In this document: piece by piece, positions 26,157-35,162 of the stretch
How positions within the stretch are numbered: position 1 is the first letter of the stretch
Layout of the letters: the number at the start of each line of letters is the position of its first letter
NCBI GenBank assembly: GCA_023266115.1
Contig: JAHFRU010000019.1
Span: forward strand, 1 to 49,679
Origin: Gammaproteobacteria bacterium
GTDB lineage: Bacteria; Pseudomonadota; Gammaproteobacteria; VBWC01
DNA length: 49,679 nucleotides
Direction: 5' to 3'
Position numbers and translations under genes: made by a program
The notes under the pieces: generated by a model
Databases searched by the model: none
The model's input: the letters and a program-made list of their open reading frames with translations, nothing else
Told to the model about the DNA's origin: nothing

Positions 26157-28334
26157 CTACGGCGGAAACACCGGGCCGGTCGGGCCGGCGGTATAGCGCG
26201 GGCGCGACAGCAGGTTATCCACGGGGATCGCGTCAGGGTGATCGCGGTAGTAGAGCAACGGCACGCCGGGCGGATGGTGCTTGCGGATGCCGATGATCTC
26301 GAAGTCCTTGAGATTGAGTATGCCCTTCTTTTGCAGCGCGGCGAGGTGTTCGGGTGACAGATCGAATCGCAGCACCGGCAACAGCGCCGCCTCTAACTCG
26401 GTATCCAGCTCGGCCTCTACGTACGCGGCCTCGCGCTCGGCAAGGATCTCGTCGATGCGCTCGTCCACCCGCGCGACGATCTCCTCTTCGGTGGGCGTGA
26501 TGCCATCGGCCATGAACTTGGCGATGACCTCGGCACGAATCTGGGCACCCTCGTCGCCCTCGATCTGCGGGCGGGTCACCACTTCGAACGTGTAGAGCAG
26601 CGCGTTGCGCTGCTCGTTTATCTCACGCTGGCTGAGGCAGAGGATCTGGTCGACCTGGTTCTGGCGCAGATCAATGCGTTTGGCGACGTAGGGAATGTTA
26701 CTGATCAGCCGCTTCTCGCCGAACCGTTCAAGAATCTGGTCGATAGATAGCTGGTAGAGATCAGGCTCGCCCATCGGGTCGTGCTGCTCGAAGGGCCGTC
26801 GGTCAGTGCCGGCTGCAAACGCAGTGAAGAAGGGCAGATGATCGGCGGCATCGTACACGCGATAGCGCAGGTGCGTGGGCGCCTCGGGAGGAACGCGCAG
26901 CTCATCGCGGATGACGATATGCTCGACGGCTTGTACCTGCTTGTCGATGGCGGCGCGGCCCCAGATGGCGATGCCGGTGGCGTTGACGATGGCGCCGTCG
27001 GGCCGGATGGCGACCTGATGGAGCGTGGTGTAGAAAGGGTCCCAGCGCCGCCGCGCGATTGCTACCCGGCCGGTGACGACATCAGGCATGGCGGCGTCGG
27101 TCTTGTCCTGGATGCGCTCGGAGTACATCGCGTCGGCGATGAGACCGGCGGCCTCGCCGAGGGTAAACAGGATTCCGGCGATAATACCGCTGGCTATCAG
27201 CCCCGCGCCGCCGAACAGTACCAGCAGCACATAGAAACCTAGGAACGGCAGTATCTCGAATAGCAGATCGATGTCGACACCTGTTTCGACGTTCCAGCCG
27301 AGCAAGCCGTTGCCATCGGTGATCGGCGTCAGGTCGATGAGGATGTGGAAATCCGGATCGAAGAAGTCGTCGATTTCGTATTCGCCGCTGATGTCGATGC
27401 GCAGCGTATTCGTCGTCACCGGGCCGTTGGGGCCTATCAGCACGAGCGGCGCAATCGTGATGTCGTCCAGCGTGCCGATCTTATTGCTCTTGGGGTTCGA
27501 TGGCGATTTGCGCAGCGGCCAGCTGTAGGTGCCGAGGTCATTCAGCTCGGCGCGCCGGTTGTAGGCATCGTCGCTGAGGACACCGTAGAGGTGCTTGCGT
27601 GTCGCCATCGCCACATCCGCGCCTGCCGGAAGAAAGTTGATCGCGTCGTCGACGCTGCCGCGGGTATCGAGGAGACTGTCGGGTTCGGGGGCGGTTTGGA
27701 GGAGAAGATTGAGATACAAGCCGAATGCCGCGGGGTGATTACCGGCGGCGGGCAGCTTGCGAAATCCCAGGTCCTGCAGACGCTTGAACGCGCCGACGCC
27801 GCCGAGGTCAAGATCGCGATCGATGAATGGCGTCAGCCGCTCCATGATCGCTTCCTTGGTAACGCCTTGCGTTAATGCAAACGGCAGCAGCGGGCTGGCG
27901 ATGTCGACCAGCGCTACACTCAGCGTGGCGCCATCGAGCGCGCCGTCGTCGTCGCGGTGAGTATCGAACACCATGCGGACGAAGAGATCAAACGCGGCAT
28001 CGGGAAAAAACAGTGGTGGTGACACCCGGGTCAGGTCGAACACCGCGTGTACCCTCACGTCAGCGCCCAGCGGGTGATCAAAGAGGATTTCCACTTCGAA
28101 GGCGTTTTTTTCTTCGGACACCTTTTTGGCCGGCACGGCATCCGGGTGTGGTTCGTACAGGCGGTCGGTGGTGGCGGGCTCGGCCAGCATGAAGGTCAGC
28201 GCCGGATCGGTAAGCTCGACCATGACGGGAATTGCACCCGCATCGACGAGCGTCAATAGTGTGTAACTCAGGAATCGCTCGCCGAGCAGCATCTCGATAT
28301 CGAACCCGGAACGAACGCGGTCTTGGTCAAGCAT
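26157..28334 (-). CDS. Large unrecognised protein with a central membrane segment
   Basis: 725 residues from ATG at 28334 with ribosome site AGGAG. No signal peptide. Residues 1-355 look like repeating mixed alpha/beta or beta-rich units: the opening GFDIEMLLGERFLSYTLLTL, several aspartate-rich strands, and around 310-335 LRIDISGEYEIDDFFDPDFH. Residues about 360-402 form one or two hydrophobic helices rich in Gly (LFGGAGLIASGIIAGILFTLG). The C-terminal third contains charged helices (TPTEEEIVARVDERIDEILA) and HLAALQKKGILNLKDFEIIG. The opening faintly resembles lipid-binding TULIP-type proteins, but I would not assign it. It follows a frameshifted di-haem oxidoreductase gene on the same strand. 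Confidence 0.75.
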   Translation of the reverse strand: MLDQDRVRSGFDIEMLLGERFLSYTLLTLVDAGAIPVMVELTDPALTFMLAEPATTDRLYEPHPDAVPAKKVSEEKNAFEVEILFDHPLGADVRVHAVFDLTRVSPPLFFPDAAFDLFVRMVFDTHRDDDGALDGATLSVALVDIASPLLPFALTQGVTKEAIMERLTPFIDRDLDLGGVGAFKRLQDLGFRKLPAAGNHPAAFGLYLNLLLQTAPEPDSLLDTRGSVDDAINFLPAGADVAMATRKHLYGVLSDDAYNRRAELNDLGTYSWPLRKSPSNPKSNKIGTLDDITIAPLVLIGPNGPVTTNTLRIDISGEYEIDDFFDPDFHILIDLTPITDGNGLLGWNVETGVDIDLLFEILPFLGFYVLLVLFGGAGLIASGIIAGILFTLGEAAGLIADAMYSERIQDKTDAAMPDVVTGRVAIARRRWDPFYTTLHQVAIRPDGAIVNATGIAIWGRAAIDKQVQAVEHIVIRDELRVPPEAPTHLRYRVYDAADHLPFFTAFAAGTDRRPFEQHDPMGEPDLYQLSIDQILERFGEKRLISNIPYVAKRIDLRQNQVDQILCLSQREINEQRNALLYTFEVVTRPQIEGDEGAQIRAEVIAKFMADGITPTEEEIVARVDERIDEILAEREAAYVEAELDTELEAALLPVLRFDLSPEHLAALQKKGILNLKDFEIIGIRKHHPPGVPLLYYRDHPDAIPVDNLLSRPRYTAGPTGPVFPP

Positions 28335-28560
28335 TGCAGCAATCTCCTGGTTTGAGCACTTCTTCAGTTATGAATCGGCAGGTCAGCGGCGCCACCGACG
28401 TTCCGATGCTCTGTCTGACGCCGTCACGGATGGACTGTGTCAAGTCGAACCTCGCTCGGCGGGAATGTTCGCAAAGCGGAGGCGTCGTGATGGAGGCGCC
28501 GACGGCCCGGCCCACAAAGCGCCACCACGCTCGCGCTCGCTGACGACAAGTAGCGCTGGG

Positions 28561-30000
28561 CTATTCATGAGTGATCGCTCTGCGCTTGTCTTCCGGAACC
28601 ACTTGCAGGGTCTTCAGGAACTTGACCAATACCACCTGATCGCGATAGGAGCCTGACGCAAACATGTCGCGTGAGGCGCGCGCCTCGCCGCCGTGAGCCA
28701 AGAATCGCTTCGGCGATGGTGGACAGGTCGCCGCGGTGACCGTAGGGCGCTGAGTTACCGACATCCCACAGCTTGCGCGTAATGAAAAACTCGCTACCCG
28801 GCTTGCCGTCCTGGGCTGGCCGTCCCTGTGCCAGCTGCTCGATGCAGAAATGGCGAATCTCAGCATCGCACAGGTCGTGGCGTTTCAGGTCGGTGTAGGC
28901 GCGCACGATGGCAGTTCCGCGCGGGCCTTTCTCCAGCAGCGGGCCTTTGCCTTGCTCGGTCATATCGTAGGAGTATTCCGGACAGACGTTCGGGTCGCGA
29001 CACGTGGGGGGGGGTTAAACGGATTGGGCTCGACAAGCAGCCGGCTCTCCAGGAGCAGTTCCGGTTTATGGCACGACGTGCAGCCGACATCGTCAAAGAC
29101 GCGCTCGCCGCGCCTTGCCATTTGGCGCTCGTCGTTGTCTTTTGAAATCACCCGCCGGGGTACGCCGAGCGGCGCCTGCCAAACGGTGACCGCAGTGACA
29201 TCGCCCACGGTCAACTCGCGGTGCACCCCGTCTTCGTCATAGTCTGCATCGAAGCCCTTGGCAGGATTGAGGTCGAAGCGCTCCTCTGCCTGTATACCGT
29301 GGTGATGATTAAAGGCGTTGTCCGTGAACTCGCGCAAGGAGATCACGACACCGGCCTGATGAAAGGGCCGGATGATCAGGTCGGTATTCACGCCCCGGCT
29401 GGCAACGACTTGACCGTCGGAGATCATGACATCGAACGCCACGCCCTTGGTCGTCAGCGTATGGTTACCGTCCGGCAGGCCGGCGACCTGGGACTGCAGG
29501 TCAACCGTCATTTCACGGGCCAACATTTCGATGGGACCAGATCCATTCATGCCCAGCGTATTACGCTCGTCGCTGAGTTCGGGGGCGACCGAAAACGTGG
29601 TTGGGTCGAGGGTCTGTGCCAGGACGAATACATTGGCAACGAAATCGCCCGCGCCACCCGCGCGGGGCTGGGCGTGGCAGCCGGCACAAGCATCGGAGTC
29701 GGGCGCCGAGGTACGCAGTTTGGCAGGTTCGTCCACCGCACGTTTGTCGCCGCCGCTGGTGGTCGCCGGGCGGCCCTGACCGTCGCACACGTTGAAACGG
29801 GCGACAAACAACGCTTTGCCGTGATCACCGATCGCATCAAAGCTCAGCGCGCCGGAAGCAATATCCAGCTGCTCCATGTGCTTCGATATCGCTGGCTCAT
29901 CGGGGAAACCGGGCGGGCATTCGTGCGCCAGCGCTGTCAATGGCGCGGCACACATTGTCAGAAGTGCGGCCAATACTAGACGCGACTTTGCCTTCCTCAT
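28561..30000 (-). pseudogene. Di-haem oxidoreductase (cytochrome c peroxidase-like, DHOR), two compensating frameshifts
   Basis: Start ATG at 30000 with ribosome site GGAG and a signal peptide (MRKAKSRLVLAALLTMCAAP). The periplasmic protein has two haem-binding motifs, CAGCH and CTSCH, and resembles the DUF1111/DHOR family of putative peroxidases. The frame breaks at a run of nine C on the coding strand (29006-29014 on plus): it needs ten or seven to continue into DPNVCPEYSYDMTEQ. About 300 bases later, near 28700, a single extra base returns it to the original frame, where AEAIL joins AHGGEARASRDMFA. Sequence is family-like in every segment, so loss is very recent, or the breaks are sequencing errors or phase variation. 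It is the only gene here with such defects. Confidence 0.75.
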
Positions 30001-30268
30001 GGATTTTCTCCGACGATATCCATATATGAAAAACAAGCGCACAGGTCTCTCTGCGCGCGGCCTAACAATTTCCCATTGGCGATATTTAGCATAAATCAGC
30101 TTCACCAGGTGATGGTATTAATACACTTGATTTTTTTTGATCTCGTCATGGACCTTTGGTGCGTCGCTTCGGACGCACTACAAGTGCTCGCGAAATCTGC
30201 GCATGACGAATAGTGTGAAGATTGAATTCAGTCAGCAGGAAGGGGCGGAGGCTGATTCCGTCGGCCTG

Positions 30269-30748
30269 CTATTTTACGGTCAAGGACAGCGGCTTCAGTT
30301 GTCCCAGCTGCCCGATATTCAGGCTCGCCCGGACTTCATAGTGGCCGGGCGGTAACGGCAGCCCATCAACGTCGCTCAAATTCCACGAATTCTCCAGACG
30401 CTTCGTTTCGCCCGCCTTGATTACGTATTCCTGGATAACCTGGATAAATGCCATTTCAGCATTAGCGGCCCAAAGCAATATCCCGGTGCCGGGCTGGTAT
30501 ACGCCGATTTCATAACCCGGGGCGGTGTAAGTGTCATGGATGTCCGTTGTGCCGGTACTGGTGAGTTCGATGCGAAAAATCGCCGTATCGCCTGGTGAAA
30601 ACTGCGTTGCTGCATTTCCTTGCGCATCCAGTATTTCAAATGACACGGTGACGTCTTTCATTGATCCCGTTCTGTTTTCGTCGGCTACGCCAGTCGTTAC
30701 CGATAGGCATAAACTGATGGAAACCAATAGTTGTTTTAGGCTGTTCAT
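30269..30748 (-). CDS. Secreted BsuPI-like proteinase inhibitor domain protein
   Basis: 159 residues from ATG at 30748, ribosome site GAGGG. A signal peptide (MNSLKQLLVSISLCLSVTTG) ends near VADENR. The mature part is one beta-sandwich domain: DVTVSFEILDAQGN, FSPGDTAIFRIELTSTG, then YEIGVYQPGTGILLWAAN and IKAGETKRLENSWNLSD, ending LPPGHYEVRASLNIG. This order, especially Y-x-x-x-V-x-x-x-x-x-x-x-x-W, a G-E-T-x-x-x-x-x-x-W turn and P-G-x-Y-x-V, is that of BsuPI, which in Bacillus subtilis inhibits the subtilisin-like intracellular protease. Here it is exported and divergent from a secreted subtilase gene 136 bases away. Inhibition of that enzyme is inferred. Confidence 0.7.
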   Translation of the reverse strand: MNSLKQLLVSISLCLSVTTGVADENRTGSMKDVTVSFEILDAQGNAATQFSPGDTAIFRIELTSTGTTDIHDTYTAPGYEIGVYQPGTGILLWAANAEMAFIQVIQEYVIKAGETKRLENSWNLSDVDGLPLPPGHYEVRASLNIGQLGQLKPLSLTVK

Positions 30749-30884
30749 GAGACACCCTCGATATGCCCCTGATGCGGACGAACACAGAGTGATACACAAT
30801 ATCTTGATAAGAATATTTTCAATGGATTCGAGAATATGCTATTAGACAGACAGTCACAATCGCAATTCATCGTGGAGGCGCGGC

Positions 30885-32390
30885 ATGAATCATCAGCTTG
30901 CAACAGGGGTTCTTCTGCTCTTGGCCTGGTCCTGTCAAATTATGGCCGCGCCGGTCATCGGTCTCGATGATCCGGACCGTGTTCCTGACCAATACATCGT
31001 GGTATTGAAAGCGGACAAGCATAAAGGGGCCACCAAGCTTCCCGATGCTGCGGACGCACTCGCTATCAAGCACCAGGCGCGCATCGAGCGTAAATACCGC
31101 CGCACACTGGATGGCTTCGTGGCCAGAGTCCCCAAGGGCCGCCTGGCCGACCTCGCCAATGATCCGCGAGTCGAATACATCGAGACCGACCGCATCATTC
31201 ATCTCGACGCTACTCAAGTACCGGCGACCTGGGGCCTGGATCGCGTGGACCAGCGCAATCTGCCCCTGGATAGTAGTTATACCTATAACGGTACCGCCAA
31301 TGCCGTGAGCGTGTACATCATCGACACCGGCATACGACTCAGTCATACCGAGTTTGCCGGTCGTGCTCAATCGGGTTACAGCGTAATCAATGACGGGCGT
31401 GGCACCAATGATTGCAACGGACATGGCACTCACGTCGCCGGCACCGTGGGTGGCGCCCGCTATGGTGTCGCCAAGGAAGTCAATCTCTATGCCGTGCGCG
31501 TATTGGATTGCAAAGGGAGCGGCTTGATGTCAGGAGTCATCGCCGGTGTCGATTGGGTCGCAAGCAATCACAACGGACCGTCGGTAGCGAACATGAGCCT
31601 AGGAGGCGGGGCCTCAACATCGCTCGATCGCGCCGTGCGTAATGCGGTCGCCACTGGCGTGACATTTGTCGTCGCGGCAGGCAACAGTAATGCTAACGCC
31701 TGCAATGAATCGCCGGCGCGTGTGGCCGAAGCCATCACAGTAGGGGCGACCACATCCACTGATGCGCGCGCCTCCTATTCGAACTGGGGATCCTGTGTCG
31801 ACGTGTTCGCGCCGGGTTCGTCCATCACCTCGGCCTGGTCCAGCGGCGATTCGTCTGTCATGACCATCAGCGGAACCTCGATGGCATCACCCCATGTCGC
31901 GGGGGTCGCGGCGCTATACTTGACCGACCATCCCGCCGCTACGCCGGCGGAGGTAAGCACGAACATCATCGACACGGCCACCAGCAATCACTTGAGCAGC
32001 ATAGGAAGCGGCTCTCCCAACAAACTGGTTTATTCGCTGCTCACTACCGATAGCAGCGGTGGTAGCGGGAGTCCAACGACCTGTCCGGCCGGATATGAAG
32101 TCTTTACGGGCAACCTGGCATTCTCGGGTGACTATGCGTACCAACCGAATGGTACGTATTACTTCTCCGCCAACGGCACGCAGTCCGGCAAGCTGATTGG
32201 TCCCGCCGGGAGCAACTTTAATCTGGATCTATGGCGATGGAATGGTCGTTCGTGGCAGACCGTCGGGAGCTCGACCGGCGCGGCCTCGGATGAGTCGATC
32301 AGCTACAGTGGATCGAGCGGTTATTACGTCTGGCGCATCGTGTCCGCCAGCGGCAGCGGTGACTACAGCTTCTGCCTGCAGCGGCCCTAG
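30885..32390 (+). CDS. Secreted subtilisin-like serine protease (S8, proteinase K type)
   Basis: 501 residues, ATG at 30885 after ribosome site GGAGG. Signal peptide 1-22, then an I9 inhibitor propeptide (DQYIVVLK ... GFVARVPKGRLADLANDPRVEYIE, about 35-105). The catalytic domain (about 115-385) has Asp147 in YIIDTGIR, His180 in GHGTHVAGT, oxyanion Asn267 in VAAGNSNAN and Ser332 in SGTSMASPHVAG. The spacing and ATWGLDRVDQRNLPLD entry are proteinase K/aqualysin-like. A Ser/Gly linker leads to a C-terminal beta domain (about 400-501, TCPAGYEVFTGNLAFSGDY), similar to pre-peptidase C-terminal domains removed on maturation. A strong terminator follows. The divergent BsuPI-like gene may encode its inhibitor. 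Confidence 0.95.
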   Translation: MNHQLATGVLLLLAWSCQIMAAPVIGLDDPDRVPDQYIVVLKADKHKGATKLPDAADALAIKHQARIERKYRRTLDGFVARVPKGRLADLANDPRVEYIETDRIIHLDATQVPATWGLDRVDQRNLPLDSSYTYNGTANAVSVYIIDTGIRLSHTEFAGRAQSGYSVINDGRGTNDCNGHGTHVAGTVGGARYGVAKEVNLYAVRVLDCKGSGLMSGVIAGVDWVASNHNGPSVANMSLGGGASTSLDRAVRNAVATGVTFVVAAGNSNANACNESPARVAEAITVGATTSTDARASYSNWGSCVDVFAPGSSITSAWSSGDSSVMTISGTSMASPHVAGVAALYLTDHPAATPAEVSTNIIDTATSNHLSSIGSGSPNKLVYSLLTTDSSGGSGSPTTCPAGYEVFTGNLAFSGDYAYQPNGTYYFSANGTQSGKLIGPAGSNFNLDLWRWNGRSWQTVGSSTGAASDESISYSGSSGYYVWRIVSASGSGDYSFCLQRP

Positions 32391-32416
32391 GCGCTGGAAA
32401 TTCGGGATTAAGCGCG

Positions 32417-32449
32417 ACGGGGAAGACTATATCTTCCCCGTTTTTTTTT
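32417..32449 (+). terminator. Intrinsic terminator after the subtilase gene
   Basis: A perfect 10-bp stem (ACGGGGAAGA / TCTTCCCCGT) with loop CTATA is followed directly by an uninterrupted T-run to 32449. It starts 27 bases after the subtilase stop. Confidence 0.92.
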
Positions 32450-32884
32450 GCTGTGTTCCGCGCTTACTTAGCGATCACCCGCGTGATATCAGCGTTCTCG
32501 ACTCGTTAATCACAGCTACCAATATCATCGTCTCGTCGAGCGCGTGGGCAGGCTGCTCGTCGGTACGGGTTTAACGCCGGTGGTGAATTCGTTACGTCTG
32601 AAACGGTGCGGACTGAGACGCCTACTCACTCGGCGGCGGCCTGACTTACAAAACCCGCGCGTCAGCTCACGAGATACAGGTCGATTTCGACGGATTCCAT
32701 CGGGGGAATAGGCCTTTAGAAATTGTTATTTGGCGTATTTAGCGGCAGGGGGTCAGAACGGCCTTGCCGGTATGACTGTGAAGACAATATGTTACATAAT
32801 ATACATTATACGTATTAAAGGAGTTCTGGCATCCCGCCGATAGCAATTCGTTACGCTCACGCTTCTAACGTAAAGGATGGGGAT
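32450..32884 (+). other. Intergenic region without a convincing gene
   Basis: 435 bases between the subtilase terminator and the MamC-like gene. A short plus-strand stretch near 32613-32720 reads DAYSLGGGLTYKTR followed by HEIQVDFDGF, which looks like two strands of an outer-membrane barrel, but it has no start and is too short to call. An AT-rich segment (32788-32818, containing ATAAT-ATAC-ATTAT) just before the next gene probably carries its promoter; no clear -35/-10 pair could be fixed. Confidence 0.4.
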
Positions 32885-33190
32885 ATGGTTGTACAAATAG
32901 CACAGGTTTTTGTTGGAGCACTACGCGGTACAGCATTTATCGGCGGACTGGCCGGCGGTTCCGCGGTCGCCGCACGGCTTTATCGTCGGCGCCAACGGGG
33001 TAAACGAGTAGATACGGTTGAGGCGATGCGCTTTATCGGCAAGGAAGCCGCTGGTACGAGTGTCGCCGTTGCTGCTGGAATGACCGCGGTTTCGATACTT
33101 GGCCGAAGCGTTTTCCCACCCTTGGCCGTCGCAATGGTCGTGGCAACAGGCGCGAAGTACCTCTACGACAAGGCGGTGGAACGCTTTTAG
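32885..33190 (+). CDS. MamC/Mms13-like small membrane protein
   Basis: 101 residues from ATG at 32885, ribosome site GGATGGGG. Two hydrophobic segments (about 5-29 and 56-90) flank a basic loop. The order of features matches magnetosome protein MamC (Mms13): G-x-L-x-G-G-x-A glycine-rich first helix, a charged loop R-x-x-x-x-x-x-R-x-x-x-x-E-A, then GKEAAGTSVA and, near the end, AKYLYDKAVE, where MamC has GKE-x-x-G and AKY-x-x-D-x-x-V. The MamC loop contacts magnetite. No other magnetosome gene is in view, so a broader membrane role is equally likely. Its neighbours are a subtilase and sthA. The resemblance is from memory of MamC. Confidence 0.6.
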   Translation: MVVQIAQVFVGALRGTAFIGGLAGGSAVAARLYRRRQRGKRVDTVEAMRFIGKEAAGTSVAVAAGMTAVSILGRSVFPPLAVAMVVATGAKYLYDKAVERF

Positions 33191-33279
33191 CTCAAGAACA
33201 TAAGAACAGCGTACTCGGGGAAAATCAGTACTTCTGTACTGTTCCCACCGAATGTTGGTAAGGCCCGCTAGGTAGAGAC

Positions 33280-34674
33280 TTGAAAAGCTACGATTTCTTA
33301 GTGATAGGTAGCGGACCGGCTGGGCAGCGTGCTGCAATTCAAGCGGCCAAGCTCGGAAAAAAAACCGCAATTATTGAGCGCCGGGCCGCCATTGGCGGAG
33401 TCTCGGTACACACCGGGACTATACCCAGCAAAACCCTGCGACAAGCCGTGCTGTATCTGACCGGCTGGGATCAGCGCGGCCTATACGGCGAAGGATATCG
33501 CCTGAAAAACAATCTGACGATCGATGACCTGATGCGGCGGATCCACGTCACTCTGGAACACGAGGTCGAAGTCATGCGTCACCAGGTTTCGCGTAATGGC
33601 GTTACTGTTATCGAGGGCGCTGCGTCGTTTATCGATATGACCAGCCTACGCGTCGAAAATGCGCGCGGTGAAGTTACCGAGCTGTCTGGCGAAAAGATAT
33701 TGATCGCCACCGGTACGCGGCCTATTCGTGCGGAAAATATTCCATTTGATGACGAGACAATTATCGACAGTGATGGCGTTCTGAATCTGAAATCCATTCC
33801 CCGAAGCATGACCATTATCGGTGCCGGTGTGATTGGCGCCGAATATGCATCGATTTTCAACGCCCTTGATATTAAAGTCACGCTGATCGATGGTCGGGAT
33901 ACATTGCTCGACTTTCTAGATCGAGAGTTGGTCGATGAGTTTATTCATCATCTACGGAACCACGGCACGATATTACGACTCAATGAAAAAGTGTCCCACG
34001 TCGAACGGAATGGTCGCAACCAGGTCGTTACGTTCCTGGAAAGCGGCAAACGAGTCTGTTCGGACATGGTTCTGGTCGCGGCCGGGCGCATTGGTTGCAC
34101 GTATGGATTGGCGCTCGAAAACGCCGGTCTCACTGCGGACTCAAAGCGGCGGCTCAAAGTAAATGAAACGTTCCAGACCGATGTGCCTCATATCTATGCG
34201 GCGGGCGACGTCATTGGATTTCCCAGCCTGGCATCGACTTCCATGGAGCAAGGCCGCATGGCAGCCTGCCACGCGTTTGGTAACACCACTAGTGCGAAGC
34301 CCGCCCATTTCCCGTTTGGCGTTTACGCAGTGCCGGAAATGAGCATGGTTGGTCAGACCGAACAAGAATTAACCGAACAAAAGATTCCATACGAAGCAGG
34401 AATCGCCCGCTTGCGCGAAACAGCGCGTGGTCAGATACTCGGCCTTAATGAAGGCATCCTGAAGATTCTGTTTTCAACAACCGATCGCCGAGTACTCGGC
34501 GTGCATATACTTGGCGAGGGCGCTACGGAACTTATCCATATCGGTCAGGCTGCACTGATACTCGGCGGTACACTGAATTATTTTCTCGAAAATGTATTCA
34601 ACTACCCTACTCTGGCCGAGGCATATAAGATCGCTGCGCTCGATGCCTGGAATCGATTTTCATCTCATTCTTGA
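33280..34674 (+). CDS. sthA: Soluble pyridine nucleotide transhydrogenase
   Basis: 464-residue cytoplasmic FAD flavoprotein that transfers hydride between NADPH and NAD, lowering NADPH excess. FAD motif IGSGPAGQRAAIQAAKLG; the NAD(P) motif is IGAGVIGAEYASIFNALDI. The active-site segment is GGVSVHTGTIPSKTLR: the CxxxxC redox disulfide of lipoamide dehydrogenase is absent, as in all SthA. FAD pyrophosphate contact is YAAGDVIGFPSLAS, and GVHILGEGATELIHIGQ is typical of SthA. TTG at 33280 is the only possible start because a TAA lies 21 bases upstream. It appears to be transcribed alone, about 90 bases after the MamC-like gene. Confidence 0.93.
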   Translation: MKSYDFLVIGSGPAGQRAAIQAAKLGKKTAIIERRAAIGGVSVHTGTIPSKTLRQAVLYLTGWDQRGLYGEGYRLKNNLTIDDLMRRIHVTLEHEVEVMRHQVSRNGVTVIEGAASFIDMTSLRVENARGEVTELSGEKILIATGTRPIRAENIPFDDETIIDSDGVLNLKSIPRSMTIIGAGVIGAEYASIFNALDIKVTLIDGRDTLLDFLDRELVDEFIHHLRNHGTILRLNEKVSHVERNGRNQVVTFLESGKRVCSDMVLVAAGRIGCTYGLALENAGLTADSKRRLKVNETFQTDVPHIYAAGDVIGFPSLASTSMEQGRMAACHAFGNTTSAKPAHFPFGVYAVPEMSMVGQTEQELTEQKIPYEAGIARLRETARGQILGLNEGILKILFSTTDRRVLGVHILGEGATELIHIGQAALILGGTLNYFLENVFNYPTLAEAYKIAALDAWNRFSSHS

Positions 34675-34951
34675 TCGACGCAGATCGTGTGCTTAATATG
34701 ATGCCGTTGCTCCCTACGCGTGGGCGCACGGTTCGGCGCTCCGTACATGACATCCGCTGAGCGGACTGTTCAGATTACCTGGCCCACCTGTCACCTCGCC
34801 TGATCCGCTCATGTAAAAACATAATAGACGACGGAATATCTTCCTTCCTGTGGATTCGATCGCGGCGACTGGTTCGTGTAGTGTCGCCTGCCCTGTAACT
34901 ACGCGTTCATCGAGCGTAAAATATATCAACGTTACTTTCGGTCGGGTTGCG

Positions 34952-35152
34952 ATGAACTATACATTACTTACCACTCTGATTCTCACTGGTCCCGCTTGGG
35001 TTTTTTTGATGCTGAGCTCTGCGGTTACCAATGGTTGGTTTCGCGGATGGAAAGTGTCGATGTCACGTTCAACTACGATCCTGGCGCTGCAGTGCGCTGG
35101 CATTGGCTGGCTACTACATAGCATTATCGATCATCGTCGTGCGACAAAATAG
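34952..35152 (+). CDS. Tiny putative membrane protein before the P-type ATPase
   Basis: 66 residues from ATG at 34952, MNYTLLTTLILTGPAWVFLML and then STTILALQCAGIGWLLHSII, giving two hydrophobic helices with a basic loop (GWFRGWKVSMSR) and a basic tail (DHRRATK). The stop is 11 bases before the ATPase ATG. The upstream ribosome site is poor. I know no family for it. A small accessory subunit of the pump is possible; a chance frame is also possible. The 34675-34951 stretch before it has no other gene. Confidence 0.4.
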   Translation: MNYTLLTTLILTGPAWVFLMLSSAVTNGWFRGWKVSMSRSTTILALQCAGIGWLLHSIIDHRRATK

Positions 35153-35162
35153 CGCTGACAAC

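Noticed and set aside
28327-28515. Minus-strand 62-codon frame between the di-haem gene and the 725-residue protein gene
   Set aside because: Composition looks random, no ribosome site, no recognisable features; its end overlaps the next start.
32613-32720. Short plus-strand stretch reading like two outer-membrane barrel strands (DAYSLGGGLTYKTR ... QVDFDGF)
   Set aside because: Bounded upstream by a stop, no start codon, under 45 residues; too short to separate from chance.
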